A DNA stretch of 5,388 bases from Lachnospiraceae bacterium (GCA_900764225.1 CAAFNG010000334.1:1-5388), one strand, 5' to 3'. Positions 1 through 5,257 are shown, counted from the first letter of the stretch. Notes: generated by a model not told the origin, from the sequence alone. Numbers and translations are program-made.

Positions 1-12
1 GCTATACCCACC
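1..12 (-). tRNA. Probable tRNA-His, 5' end only (cut by window edge)
   Basis: Read on the minus strand, these 12 bases are GGTGGGTATAGC. They fit a tRNA start: an extra G at -1 (a hallmark of tRNA-His), a seven-base acceptor strand GTGGGTA, then T8, A9 and G10-C11 opening the D arm. E. coli tRNA-His begins almost the same way. The gene lies only 4 bases after the tRNA-Arg and would be the next member of the cluster. The anticodon lies outside the window, so the identity is inferred from the start and the usual cluster order. Confidence 0.55.
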
Positions 13-16
13 ACAG

Positions 17-90
<74 letters not shown>

Positions 91-109
91 ATGCTCTCTC
101 TAAAAGAGA

Positions 110-180
110 AGCGGGTGATGGGAATCGAACCCACGTATCCAGCTTGGAAGGCTGGTGTTCTACCATTGAACTACACCCGC
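110..180 (-). tRNA. tRNA-Gly (anticodon TCC)
   Basis: This is a complete minus-strand cloverleaf. The acceptor stem is GCGGGTG/CACCCGC, the anticodon stem CCAGC/GCTGG closes CTTCCAA with anticodon TCC, and the T loop is TTCGATT. The discriminator is U (position 110), normal for tRNA-Gly, and CCA is not encoded. A 19-base spacer separates it from tRNA-Arg. It reads GGA and GGG codons. Confidence 0.97.
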
Positions 181-218
181 ATGTTACTTTCTCGCTTGCG
201 GTAATAAGTTTACAGCAG

Positions 219-293
219 TCGGGGTGACAGGATTCGAACCTGCGGCCTCCTGGTCCCAAACCAGGCGCTCTAGCCAAACTGAGCCACACCCCG
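219..293 (-). tRNA. tRNA-Pro (anticodon TGG)
   Basis: This is a complete minus-strand cloverleaf and the first gene of the operon. The acceptor stem is CGGGGTG/CACCCCG, the D arm is GCTC/GAGC with a long D loop, the anticodon stem CCTGG/CCAGG closes TTTGGGA with anticodon TGG, and the T loop is TTCGAAT. The discriminator is A and CCA is not encoded. A 38-base spacer precedes tRNA-Gly. Confidence 0.97.
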
Positions 294-367
294 ATGTACC
301 ATTTACTTATGGTCTTTATTAAGTTGTTGTCGTTCTTGCTTATCTCTCTTGCCTGACGACAAGTGAT

Positions 368-396
368 ATTATATTATAGCAATCTACAAATGTCAA
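368..396 (-). promoter_or_regulatory. Sigma-A promoter of the tRNA operon
   Basis: On the minus strand a consensus -35 TTGACA (391-396) and a consensus -10 TATAAT (368-373) are separated by exactly 17 bases. A second overlapping TATAAT (373-378) would leave only 12 bases and is not expected to be used. Transcription should start near 361, giving a leader of about 67 nt before tRNA-Pro. Perfect boxes with ideal spacing suit a strongly expressed stable-RNA operon. Confidence 0.9.
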
Positions 397-431
397 CACC
401 TTTTTTGAATTTTTTTAAAAAAACTTTTTTT
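397..431 (-). promoter_or_regulatory. Possible UP element / A-tract region of the tRNA promoter
   Basis: Immediately upstream of the tRNA -35 box, the minus strand has three successive A/T tracts with almost no G or C. Such tracts next to a stable-RNA promoter commonly act as UP elements contacted by the RNA polymerase alpha C-terminal domains, or bend the DNA. The region also lies upstream of the divergent plus-strand gene, so it could influence both. The role is inferred from position and composition only. Confidence 0.5.
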
Positions 432-461
432 CACGTTTTTTCCGTCTATTCAAAGGTTTTC

Positions 462-491
462 CTGTCATTTGCGACTTGCTTATGTTATCAT
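462..491 (+). promoter_or_regulatory. Weak candidate promoter for the sigma-like gene
   Basis: The best plus-strand match upstream of the gene at 542 is CTGTCA (462-467, 4 of 6 to TTGACA), an 18-base spacer and TATCAT (486-491, 5 of 6 to TATAAT). It would give a leader of about 45 nt. Another pair, TTGCTT at 476-481 with TTATCA at 499-504, is weaker. The true promoter could be elsewhere in 400-520. Confidence 0.3.
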
Positions 492-541
492 AAAACTGTT
501 ATCAAAGTCAATACGAAATTTAACAAGGAGATGTTTTTTAT

Positions 542-1321
542 ATGGATATAAAATTATTTCAGCAGAAACTCAATGATATCTGTGACATTGCCGAGGAGAA
601 CGGCAAGCAGCTTTCCCAGCAGCAGATCCGTGAGCATTTTGATGAATCTGACTTAACCACTTCCCAGCTTGTGAAGATTCTTCAGTATCTTCGCCTGAAG
701 GGTATCACCATTGAGGGGGCTGATGAGGCGGCTGCTGACGCTGCTTCTGCCACAGACAGCGCTTCCAAAAAAGGTACCGGTACGGAAGAGCTTCCAGGTA
801 CCCGCGCTGCGCTTACCGCACAGGAGCAGGATTACCTCACCGAATATATGGAGAGCCTTTCCCCGGAGGGGCTTGATCCTGATGATCTTACTGCTCTCTT
901 CCAGGCTTTTGCCAGCGGCGATACAACTGCCGAGAGTGCCCTGACACAGTTCTATATGGCGGTTGCTGCCCAGATGGCGGCTGAACTGAACTGCGAGGAG
1001 ATCTACCTGGCAGATCTGATCCAAGAAGCGAATCTGGCCCTTCTGGCAGCTCTTAAGGAAGCCGAACCACAAGAGAAGAACGACGAATGGGTTCGCGGAC
1101 GCATCCGCAGCGGAATTCTCCACGCCATCGAGGAGCAGACACAGCAGAAATTCCGCGATGACTACCTGGTATCCAAGGTGGAAAACCTGGAATCCGCGGT
1201 AAAAGAGCTTACCGACGAGGACGATACTACCAAGTTTACTATTGATGAACTGGCTGTGATCCTGGATATGAACGTGGATGAGATCCGGGATGTGCTGCGT
1301 CTTACCGGCGACGATCAATAA
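542..1321 (+). CDS. Sigma-70-like protein lacking regions 3.2 and 4
   Basis: This acidic 259-residue protein looks like an incomplete primary-type sigma factor. Residues 1-58 resemble sigma region 1.1. Residues 60-88 are a low-complexity Ala/Asp/Ser/Thr linker. Residues 91-200 follow sigma regions 1.2 to 2.4: LTAQEQ, a block ending in AAEL, then LADLIQEANLALLAALKE (156-173), like the core-binding DLIQEGNLGLM motif, and IRSGILHAIEEQ (188-199), like IRQAITRAIAEQ. Residues 209-257 resemble region 3, with FTIDELAVILDMNVDEIRDVL. The protein ends there, so the region 4 helix-turn-helix that reads the -35 box is absent. By alignment, the residues that melt and read the -10 box are mostly replaced (G186 and R187 stand where two Trp are usual). 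AAGGAG at 525-530, 11 bases upstream, supports this start. It is likely cytoplasmic and may bind RNA polymerase without promoter recognition; that is inference, and its function is unknown to me. Confidence 0.85.
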   Translation: MDIKLFQQKLNDICDIAEENGKQLSQQQIREHFDESDLTTSQLVKILQYLRLKGITIEGADEAAADAASATDSASKKGTGTEELPGTRAALTAQEQDYLTEYMESLSPEGLDPDDLTALFQAFASGDTTAESALTQFYMAVAAQMAAELNCEEIYLADLIQEANLALLAALKEAEPQEKNDEWVRGRIRSGILHAIEEQTQQKFRDDYLVSKVENLESAVKELTDEDDTTKFTIDELAVILDMNVDEIRDVLRLTGDDQ

Positions 1322-1326
1322 TCGAG

Positions 1327-1358
1327 AACGGGGCGGGCCAGCACTGGCCCGCCCCGTT
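1327..1358. terminator. Long GC-rich hairpin between convergent genes
   Basis: This is a perfect inverted repeat with two 15-base arms (1327-1341 and 1344-1358) separated by CA, so the real loop is probably GCAC on a 14-bp stem. It starts 5 bases after the stop of the sigma-like gene and ends 3 bases before the stop of the convergent operon, so it probably ends transcripts from both sides. Neither strand has the usual U-run after the stem, so it may act with Rho, as an mRNA 3'-end stabiliser, or as a barrier to convergent transcription. Confidence 0.7.
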
Positions 1359-1361
1359 GGT

Positions 1362-1841
1362 TCACAAATACCGGATCTCCACGTGCATTCCACCTTTTTC
1401 ATCAGTCTCCAGCACCGCATAGCTTGGTCTGCGTCCTCTCTGCCTCGGAAATGCAAGACTTCCCGGATTCACCAGAAGCACTCCATCCTCTTCTTCAAGC
1501 ACCGGCACATGGATATGCCCGAAAAATACCGCGTTACAGCCTTTTTCCCGGGCAGCTTCTACCAGCTGGTCAAACTCCATGGACACACCGTAATAGTGTC
1601 CATGTGTCACCAGAACTTTGTTTCCCTCGATATCAATTACATCTTCTCTTGGAAGATCCGAAAAAAAATCATTGTTTCCGGATACAATGCTGCAGGGACA
1701 GTCAGCAAGAGCTTCTATATAAAATTCCCTTCCTTCCACATCTCCACAATGCACCAGCATATCAAAAGGTGCTTCCCGGTTTACCGCCAACTCAAGATTT
1801 TCATCTCTTCCGTGAGTGTCGCTTACGATCAGTACCTTCAT
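1362..1841 (-). CDS. YfcE/MJ0936-family metallophosphoesterase (YsnB-like)
   Basis: This 159-residue calcineurin-like phosphoesterase of the small YfcE/MJ0936 type is the last gene of the operon. The two-metal active site can be followed through the sequence: SDTHG (7-11, D8 and H10), GD (33-34), GNND (55-58), THGH (79-82), GHIH (108-111) and the closing NPGS (125-128). All expected metal ligands are present. Relatives are Mn-dependent phosphodiesterases whose natural substrate is not settled. The ATG overlaps the rdgB stop by 4 bases (ATGA), and AAAGGAAG lies about 9 bases upstream, so translation is probably coupled. In Bacillus subtilis the rdgB homologue ysnA is likewise followed by a phosphoesterase gene, ysnB, which supports orthology. 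It is shorter than the YfcE at 3573-4115 and lacks the HGPRN segment of that protein, so the two are paralogues. Confidence 0.92.
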   Translation of the reverse strand: MKVLIVSDTHGRDENLELAVNREAPFDMLVHCGDVEGREFYIEALADCPCSIVSGNNDFFSDLPREDVIDIEGNKVLVTHGHYYGVSMEFDQLVEAAREKGCNAVFFGHIHVPVLEEEDGVLLVNPGSLAFPRQRGRRPSYAVLETDEKGGMHVEIRYL

Positions 1842-2422
1842 ACAAGCTCTTCCTTTATTAGACGAAGAGCTTTTCCACGGTGGCTGATCTTGTTTTTCTC
1901 TTCCATGGAAAGCTCTGCGGAAGTGCAGCCATACTCCGGAAGATAAAAAATCGGGTCATAACCGAAGCCGTTCTCGCCTTTTTCCTCATAACCGATGCGT
2001 CCCTCCATTGCAGCACGTACCGTCTCTCTTCTTCCGTCCGGAAAAGCTGCGGCAATGGCACAGACGAATCTTGCTGTTCTTTTCTCATCCGGCACACCCG
2101 CAAGGCGTTCTATCAGATTGGCATTCTTGATATGATAAGAAGTGTCCTCTCCCATATAACGCGCAGAATAAATTCCCGGCTCCTTATTCAGATAATCGAT
2201 CTCAAGACCGGAATCATCTGCCAGAACAATCTCGCCAGTCATCTTACAGATAGCCTCTGCCTTGATCATGGCATTTTCTTCGAAGGTTTTTCCATTCTCA
2301 TCAATATCTGCATGAATTCCGGCATCCTTCAGTGAAAGGATCTCAAGCTGTGGATCTGCAAGAATCCTGCGGATCTCTTTCATTTTACCCTCATTTCCTG
2401 TGGCAAAAATGATCTTTTTCAT
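1838..2422 (-). CDS. rdgB: XTP/dITP pyrophosphatase (non-canonical purine NTPase), RdgB/HAM1 family
   Basis: The enzyme hydrolyses XTP, ITP and dITP to the monophosphate and pyrophosphate, keeping deaminated purines out of DNA and RNA. At 194 residues it has the normal family length. The diagnostic motifs are in order: ATGNEGKMKEI (7-17, nucleotide-binding loop), TFEENAMIKA (46-55), ADDSGLEID (68-76, acidic residues for the metal), PGIYSARY (82-89), GFGYDPIF (152-159, base pocket) and ELSMEEKNKISHRGKAL (170-186). The start overlaps the stop of the upstream methyltransferase by one base (TAATG), with an AAAGGAAG ribosome binding site inside that gene. Its stop overlaps the next gene by 4 bases. 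I see no defects. Confidence 0.97.
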   Translation of the reverse strand: MKKIIFATGNEGKMKEIRRILADPQLEILSLKDAGIHADIDENGKTFEENAMIKAEAICKMTGEIVLADDSGLEIDYLNKEPGIYSARYMGEDTSYHIKNANLIERLAGVPDEKRTARFVCAIAAAFPDGRRETVRAAMEGRIGYEEKGENGFGYDPIFYLPEYGCTSAELSMEEKNKISHRGKALRLIKEELV

Positions 2423-3576
2423 TATTTCATACTTCCTTTCTTCGGCGGACGTGGTCCCAGGAACTGATAATAGTAGGTTTTCATCATTCCATTATATATT
2501 TTTCGGTTCTTATCCGCCTTTCGTCCGATATCATTCTCGGCCTTATCGTAAGCAGTGATCAGATACATGGACCAGCGATCCAGGTGCTCATAGCTCTCGC
2601 CGATCTCCCGGTAAAGTGCCGGAAGATTAGATTTTTCCTCGATTCGCTCGCCATAAGGCGGATTTGTTACAATGAAACCAAACGGTTTGGAATGACGAAG
2701 CTCACTGACCGGTCGCTGCTGGAAATGGATCAGCTTGTCCACACCTGCCATTTTTGCGTTAGCGCGGGCCGCCTTGATAGCCGCTGCATCAATATCAAAG
2801 CCCTGGATATCAGTTTCAATATCAAGGTTTACACGGTCTCTGGCCTCTTCTCTCGCGTCGTCCCAGCATTCCTTCGGAATCAGATGCTCCCAGCTCTCAG
2901 CAAGGAAATGACGATTCATTCCAGGTGCCATGTCAGCTGCCATCATCGCCGCCTCAATAGGGAAAGTTCCGCTTCCGCAGAACGGATCTACAAGAATGCG
3001 GTCTTTTTTCCAGGGGGTAAGCATCAGAAGTGCGCTGGCTAAAGTCTCCGTGATCGGCGCTTTTACTGTCATCTGACGGTATCCTCTCTTATGAAGGGAA
3101 ACGCCTGATGTATCGATTCCGATTAGTGCAATATCTTTCATAAAAGCCACGCGGATCGGGAATTCCGGGCCATCCTCCGGGAACCAGGAGATTCCGTAAA
3201 TTCCCTTGAGACGTTCTACAATAGCTTTTTTCATGATAGACTGGATATCAGACGGACTGAAAAGCTTGCTCTTGATAGAGTTTGCCTTGGCTACCCAGAA
3301 TTTACCGTTCTTCGGTATGTAGTTCTCCCATGGGAGCGCTTTTGTTTTTTCAAAAAGCTCGTCAAATGTCTCAGCTTTTACTTCGCCTACCTTGAGAAGT
3401 ACGCGTTCTGTGGTACGGAGGAACATATTGGCATCCGCCACGCCCTGGGCATCTGCCTGAAAAGTTACTCTTCCATCTTCCACCTTTGTTACTTCATATC
3501 CGAGATCTATGATCTCGCGTTTCAGTACCGCCTCTGTTCCAAAATGGCAGGGCGCAGTTAATTCCCACAGCTTCAT
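2422..3576 (-). CDS. rlmL: THUMP-domain 23S rRNA guanine-N2 methyltransferase (RlmL/YpsC type)
   Basis: This 384-residue SAM-dependent RNA methyltransferase matches Bacillus YpsC and the N-terminal half of E. coli RlmKL in layout. Residues 1-60 are the N-terminal ferredoxin-like part, about 65-160 the THUMP RNA-binding domain, and 165-375 the Rossmann methyltransferase. Visible motifs are LHKRGYR (161-167), DPFCGSGT (197-204, SAM loop), GFDID (259-263, binds the SAM ribose), TNPPYGER (304-311, the catalytic NPPY of N-methyltransferases) and the typical C-terminal KIYNGMMKTYYYQF. By homology it forms m2G2445 in 23S rRNA; the exact base is inferred. Unlike the E. coli enzyme it lacks the fused RlmK half, which is usual for Firmicutes. 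Its ATG overlaps the yfcE stop by 4 bases, and GGGAG lies 8 bases upstream. Confidence 0.92.
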   Translation of the reverse strand: MKLWELTAPCHFGTEAVLKREIIDLGYEVTKVEDGRVTFQADAQGVADANMFLRTTERVLLKVGEVKAETFDELFEKTKALPWENYIPKNGKFWVAKANSIKSKLFSPSDIQSIMKKAIVERLKGIYGISWFPEDGPEFPIRVAFMKDIALIGIDTSGVSLHKRGYRQMTVKAPITETLASALLMLTPWKKDRILVDPFCGSGTFPIEAAMMAADMAPGMNRHFLAESWEHLIPKECWDDAREEARDRVNLDIETDIQGFDIDAAAIKAARANAKMAGVDKLIHFQQRPVSELRHSKPFGFIVTNPPYGERIEEKSNLPALYREIGESYEHLDRWSMYLITAYDKAENDIGRKADKNRKIYNGMMKTYYYQFLGPRPPKKGSMK

Positions 3577-4115
3577 AAAGTAATCTCCCGTACTGTATTT
3601 CCTTCAAAATCTTTGATTGTAAAGATTCCGTTTTCATATACCGCATAGGTTGGCGGATTGCCTTCTTTCGGAATGGATACGGAACCCGGGTTCAGAAGGA
3701 TATAATTTCCCATATTTTCAGCCTTCAGCACATGTGTATGACCATGAATAAGGATATCTCCGTCCATCATCGGCGGAAGGTGATCCTTGTTATAGATGTG
3801 TCCATGTGTAGCGTAGAAGGTTTTTCCGTCGAGGGCAAGAATACAGTAGTCTGCCATTACCGGAAATTCCAGGACCATCTGATCCACCTCAGCCTCGCAG
3901 TTTCCACGTACTGCATAGATCTGATTCTTTCGCTCATTTAAAAGGCGGATGACTTCCTTTGGTGCATATTCTTTCGGAAGGTCATTTCTCGGTCCATGAT
4001 AAAGCAGATCTCCCAGAAGCACCAGTCTCTCCGCCTTCTCCTCATCATACGCTTCCAGCATTTTTCGGCAATAATATGCCGAACCGTGTACATCTGACGC
4101 AAACATATATTTCAT
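3573..4115 (-). CDS. yfcE: YfcE phosphodiesterase (calcineurin-like)
   Basis: This 180-residue protein is very close in design to E. coli YfcE (184 residues), a Mn-dependent phosphodiesterase of unsettled natural substrate. Metal-binding motifs are SDVHG (7-11), LGDLLYHGPRN (34-44), RGNCEAEVDQM (70-80), THGH (103-106), GHTH (125-128) and NPGSVSIPK (142-150). The HGPRN and GNC.(S/A)EVDQM segments separate YfcE from other members of the superfamily. An upstream in-frame ATG at 4199 would add 28 residues, but the start at 4115 is preferred: AAGGAG (4124-4129) lies 8 bases upstream and the protein then begins exactly like YfcE. It is the first gene of the operon. The 120-base gap upstream must hold its promoter; TACAAT at 4144-4149 is a possible -10, but no convincing -35 accompanies it. 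Confidence 0.94.
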   Translation of the reverse strand: MKYMFASDVHGSAYYCRKMLEAYDEEKAERLVLLGDLLYHGPRNDLPKEYAPKEVIRLLNERKNQIYAVRGNCEAEVDQMVLEFPVMADYCILALDGKTFYATHGHIYNKDHLPPMMDGDILIHGHTHVLKAENMGNYILLNPGSVSIPKEGNPPTYAVYENGIFTIKDFEGNTVREITL

Positions 4116-4235
4116 AATCGTGTCTCCTTGTGGTTTGTATATAATTGTAGTATCCTGATTTACTTTCTTTACATTATCATGATTCTGTGTAAAATACAAG
4201 ATTTCTTATATTTCAGGCATTCGCAATTCGCTTCG

Positions 4236-4553
4236 CTATCCCACAAGATTTCTTCCTCTGTATGCCGCAAAGCCTCCGATTACAGATCTGGTACGATGAC
4301 CTTGTCTGGCAAAAATTCTGGCGGCTTTCATGCTGGCTCCTCCCCGGTCACAGTAAAATACGAGAATTTTATCAGGGAGCTTACACTGATTCTGAAATGA
4401 ACATTCCTCCAGCTCTTTATACGGAATATTTACCGCACTCCGGACATGTCCTTTTCTGTAGGACTCAGGATCCCGGAGATCTATGATCATAGCGTCGCTG
4501 CGCTCTACATAATAATCCAGCATCTTGGCAGAGATGGTTTCAATCTGAAACAT
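4236..4553 (-). CDS. Single-domain rhodanese-like sulfurtransferase
   Basis: This 105-residue cytoplasmic protein is one rhodanese domain. Features are AMIIDLRDPESYRKGHVRSA (21-40, like the family pattern IIDVR.P.EY..GHI.GA), VNIPYKEL (41-48) and the active-site loop CDRGGAS (68-74), whose Cys68 would carry the persulfide; GGFAAYRG (93-100) closes the domain. Such proteins move sulfane sulfur, but the donor and acceptor cannot be told here. An in-frame ATG at 4688 exists. The start at 4553 is chosen because GAGGAG sits 8 bases upstream and the extra 45 residues would be unlike the family and would cover a terminator and a TATAAT box. The gene is separated from the yfcE operon by 120 bases and appears to have its own promoter. 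Confidence 0.92.
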   Translation of the reverse strand: MFQIETISAKMLDYYVERSDAMIIDLRDPESYRKGHVRSAVNIPYKELEECSFQNQCKLPDKILVFYCDRGGASMKAARIFARQGHRTRSVIGGFAAYRGRNLVG

Positions 4554-4577
4554 GGAAAAATCTCCTCTTTTTGGTTT

Positions 4578-4607
4578 ATTATATGGAAATTTCATTTCAG
4601 ATGTGCT
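4578..4607 (-). promoter_or_regulatory. Candidate promoter of the rhodanese gene
   Basis: A consensus TATAAT (minus strand, 4578-4583) lies 25 bases upstream of the rhodanese ATG, just before its ribosome binding site. The best -35 is AGCACA (4602-4607, 3 of 6) at 18 bases. The strong -10 and its place downstream of a terminator-like hairpin favour a separate transcript, but the leader would be very short (about 17-20 nt). Confidence 0.45.
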
Positions 4608-4631
4608 TTGTTCTGCTCTTCCAGTCATCAG

Positions 4632-4674
4632 AAAACAAGGCAGAAAAAGCCTCTTTCCGACTTTATTCTGCCCT
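4632..4674 (-). terminator. Probable intrinsic terminator after the small repeat-protein gene
   Basis: On the minus strand AGGGCAGAA (4674-4666) pairs with TTCTGCCTT (4645-4637). After one bulged T the stem continues AAAG/CTTT, for about 13 bp in all with an 11-base loop. It is followed by GTTTTC. It lies about 100 bases after the stop at 4775 and before the rhodanese promoter, so it would separate the two transcripts. The U-run is short. Confidence 0.5.
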
Positions 4675-4764
4675 GTCTCTTCGTTCATTTACAGAAACTC
4701 TTTGATTATTTTTTCAAATCTGCTATTCCTGTACATTTTTCTTTCTGCTCTTATCCTTTGTTTT

Positions 4765-4789
4765 TCTGACAGAGTCAATATCTGTCAGA
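4765..4789 (-). other. Hairpin spanning the stop codon of the small repeat-protein gene
   Basis: Perfect 8-base arms TCTGACAG (4765-4772) and CTGTCAGA (4782-4789) enclose a 9-base loop that includes the stop codon at 4775-4777. On the minus strand the stem is followed by AAAAAC rather than U residues, so it is not an intrinsic terminator for this gene. It could protect the mRNA 3' end or affect termination of translation, or be fortuitous. Confidence 0.35.
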
Positions 4790-4990
4790 CTCTCTGTTTT
4801 TTTCTGAATCGTATTCGTCAGATGTTTTATTTCCGTAACTGTTACTGTAGCCATTCTTTGAGCTGTTTCGGGAAGTATTTTTAGAACTGTTCCGAGAGCT
4901 GTTCTTGCCGCAGTTTCTGGAATCACTTTCCCCGTAATTTTTTCCTGCATAGTTGGATTCATTTCTGTCTGTTTCATAGTTTTTTGCCAT
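4775..4990 (-). CDS. Small Asn/Ser/Lys/Arg-rich tetrapeptide-repeat protein
   Basis: This 71-residue, strongly hydrophilic protein is of a kind I cannot assign to a named family. From residue 24 to 55 asparagine recurs every fourth position (N26, 30, 34, 38, 42, 46, 50, 54), usually preceded by Lys or Arg and followed by Ser or Thr: SRNC, GKNS, SRNS, SKNT, SRNS, SKNG, YSNS, YGNK. The ends are richer in Asp, Glu and Tyr. There is one Cys (27), no signal peptide and no membrane segment, so it is probably disordered and able to bind nucleic acid or a surface. The start is well supported: AGGAGG (4999-5004) lies 8 bases before ATG. An overlapping minus-strand frame of 84 codons (4723-4977) lacks such a site and is treated as a shadow. 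A spore-associated role is conceivable but unproven. Confidence 0.75.
   Translation of the reverse strand: MAKNYETDRNESNYAGKNYGESDSRNCGKNSSRNSSKNTSRNSSKNGYSNSYGNKTSDEYDSEKNRESDRY
4826..4921 (-). repeat. 12-bp coding repeat (eight degenerate tetrapeptide units)
   Basis: These bases encode eight consecutive four-residue units with an invariant third-position Asn in the small protein at 4775-4990. The unit is conserved better in protein than in DNA: Ser and Arg codons vary between copies, which suggests selection on the amino acids rather than very recent slippage. Confidence 0.7.
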
Positions 4991-5071
4991 TCTGATTACC
5001 TCCTGATGAAGTTGGTTTTGTGGCTTTTAAACGTTTTTTTAAACGGTTCTACCACTTTTTATTACAGAAGA

Positions 5072-5100
5072 TATTATCCCAAAAAGTTTGGAGATTATTC
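5072..5100 (-). promoter_or_regulatory. Candidate sigma-G-like promoter for the small repeat protein
   Basis: On the minus strand GAATA (5096-5100), a 17-base spacer and GATAATA (5072-5078) resemble the forespore sigma-G pattern (roughly GHATR and CATWHTA, recalled from Bacillus), with one mismatch in the -10. No good sigma-A pair is seen in the 150 bases upstream of the gene: a TATAAT at 5134-5139 has no -35. The leader would be about 75 nt. Confidence 0.25.
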
Positions 5101-5112
5101 GCCAAAATCATA

Positions 5113-5141
5113 TTGCTTTTTTTTCCAGTTTATATTATAAT
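5113..5141 (+). promoter_or_regulatory. Candidate plus-strand sigma-A promoter in the intergenic region
   Basis: TTGCTT (5113-5118, 3 of 6) is followed after exactly 17 bases by a consensus TATAAT (5136-5141). Transcription would start near 5148 and run into the hairpin at 5217-5249. There is no plausible gene on this strand here, so it would make a short non-coding RNA or be spurious. Confidence 0.35.
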
Positions 5142-5216
5142 CATTCTTGTAAAAAGAATTTACCCTTCAAAAATTTTTTTTACATAACCCCTTATTTAAT
5201 TATTTATACTCCCCTC

Positions 5217-5249
5217 GAAATACCCGGTAGCTCCCCTACCGGGTATTTC
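5217..5249 (+). terminator. Strong hairpin, possible plus-strand or bidirectional terminator
   Basis: Perfect 14-base arms (5217-5230 and 5236-5249) with a CTCCC loop; the GC core is flanked by AAA on one side and TTT on the other. On the plus strand the core is followed by TATTTCTCT, a moderate U-rich tail; on the minus strand the tail is poorer. It could end a short plus-strand transcript from 5148 or back up the transporter terminator. Confidence 0.6.
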
Positions 5250-5257
5250 TCTATGCA

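Noticed and set aside
401..431. T-rich tracts as a terminator for the plus strand
   Set aside because: No GC-rich stem precedes them; their place directly upstream of the tRNA -35 box suits an UP element better.
653..1456. A 267-codon open frame on the minus strand opposite the sigma-like gene
   Set aside because: It lies mostly antisense to a gene with a good ribosome binding site and recognisable sigma motifs, crosses the hairpin at 1327-1358 and overlaps the phosphoesterase gene. The product resembles no family.
1278..1946. Plus-strand frames of 145-222 codons (1278-1946, 1424-1861)
   Set aside because: They run antisense to the intact rdgB and phosphoesterase genes, lack ribosome binding sites and show no family motif.
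4116..4199. N-terminal extension of YfcE from the ATG at 4199
   Set aside because: AAGGAG sits at the right distance from the ATG at 4115, and homologues begin exactly there.
4196..4254. A 12-base direct repeat ACAAGATTTCTT (4196-4207 and 4243-4254)
   Set aside because: One copy is inside the end of the rhodanese gene and the other is intergenic. There are no inverted ends or other signs of a mobile element; it is probably chance or a small old duplication.
4554..4688. N-terminal extension of the rhodanese from the ATG at 4688
   Set aside because: The extra 45 residues are unlike the family and overlap a TATAAT box and a terminator-like hairpin; the start at 4553 has GAGGAG 8 bases upstream.
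4723..4977. An 84-codon minus-strand frame overlapping the small repeat protein
   Set aside because: Its start lacks a suitable ribosome binding site, whereas the other frame has AGGAGG 8 bases before ATG and a regular amino-acid repeat.
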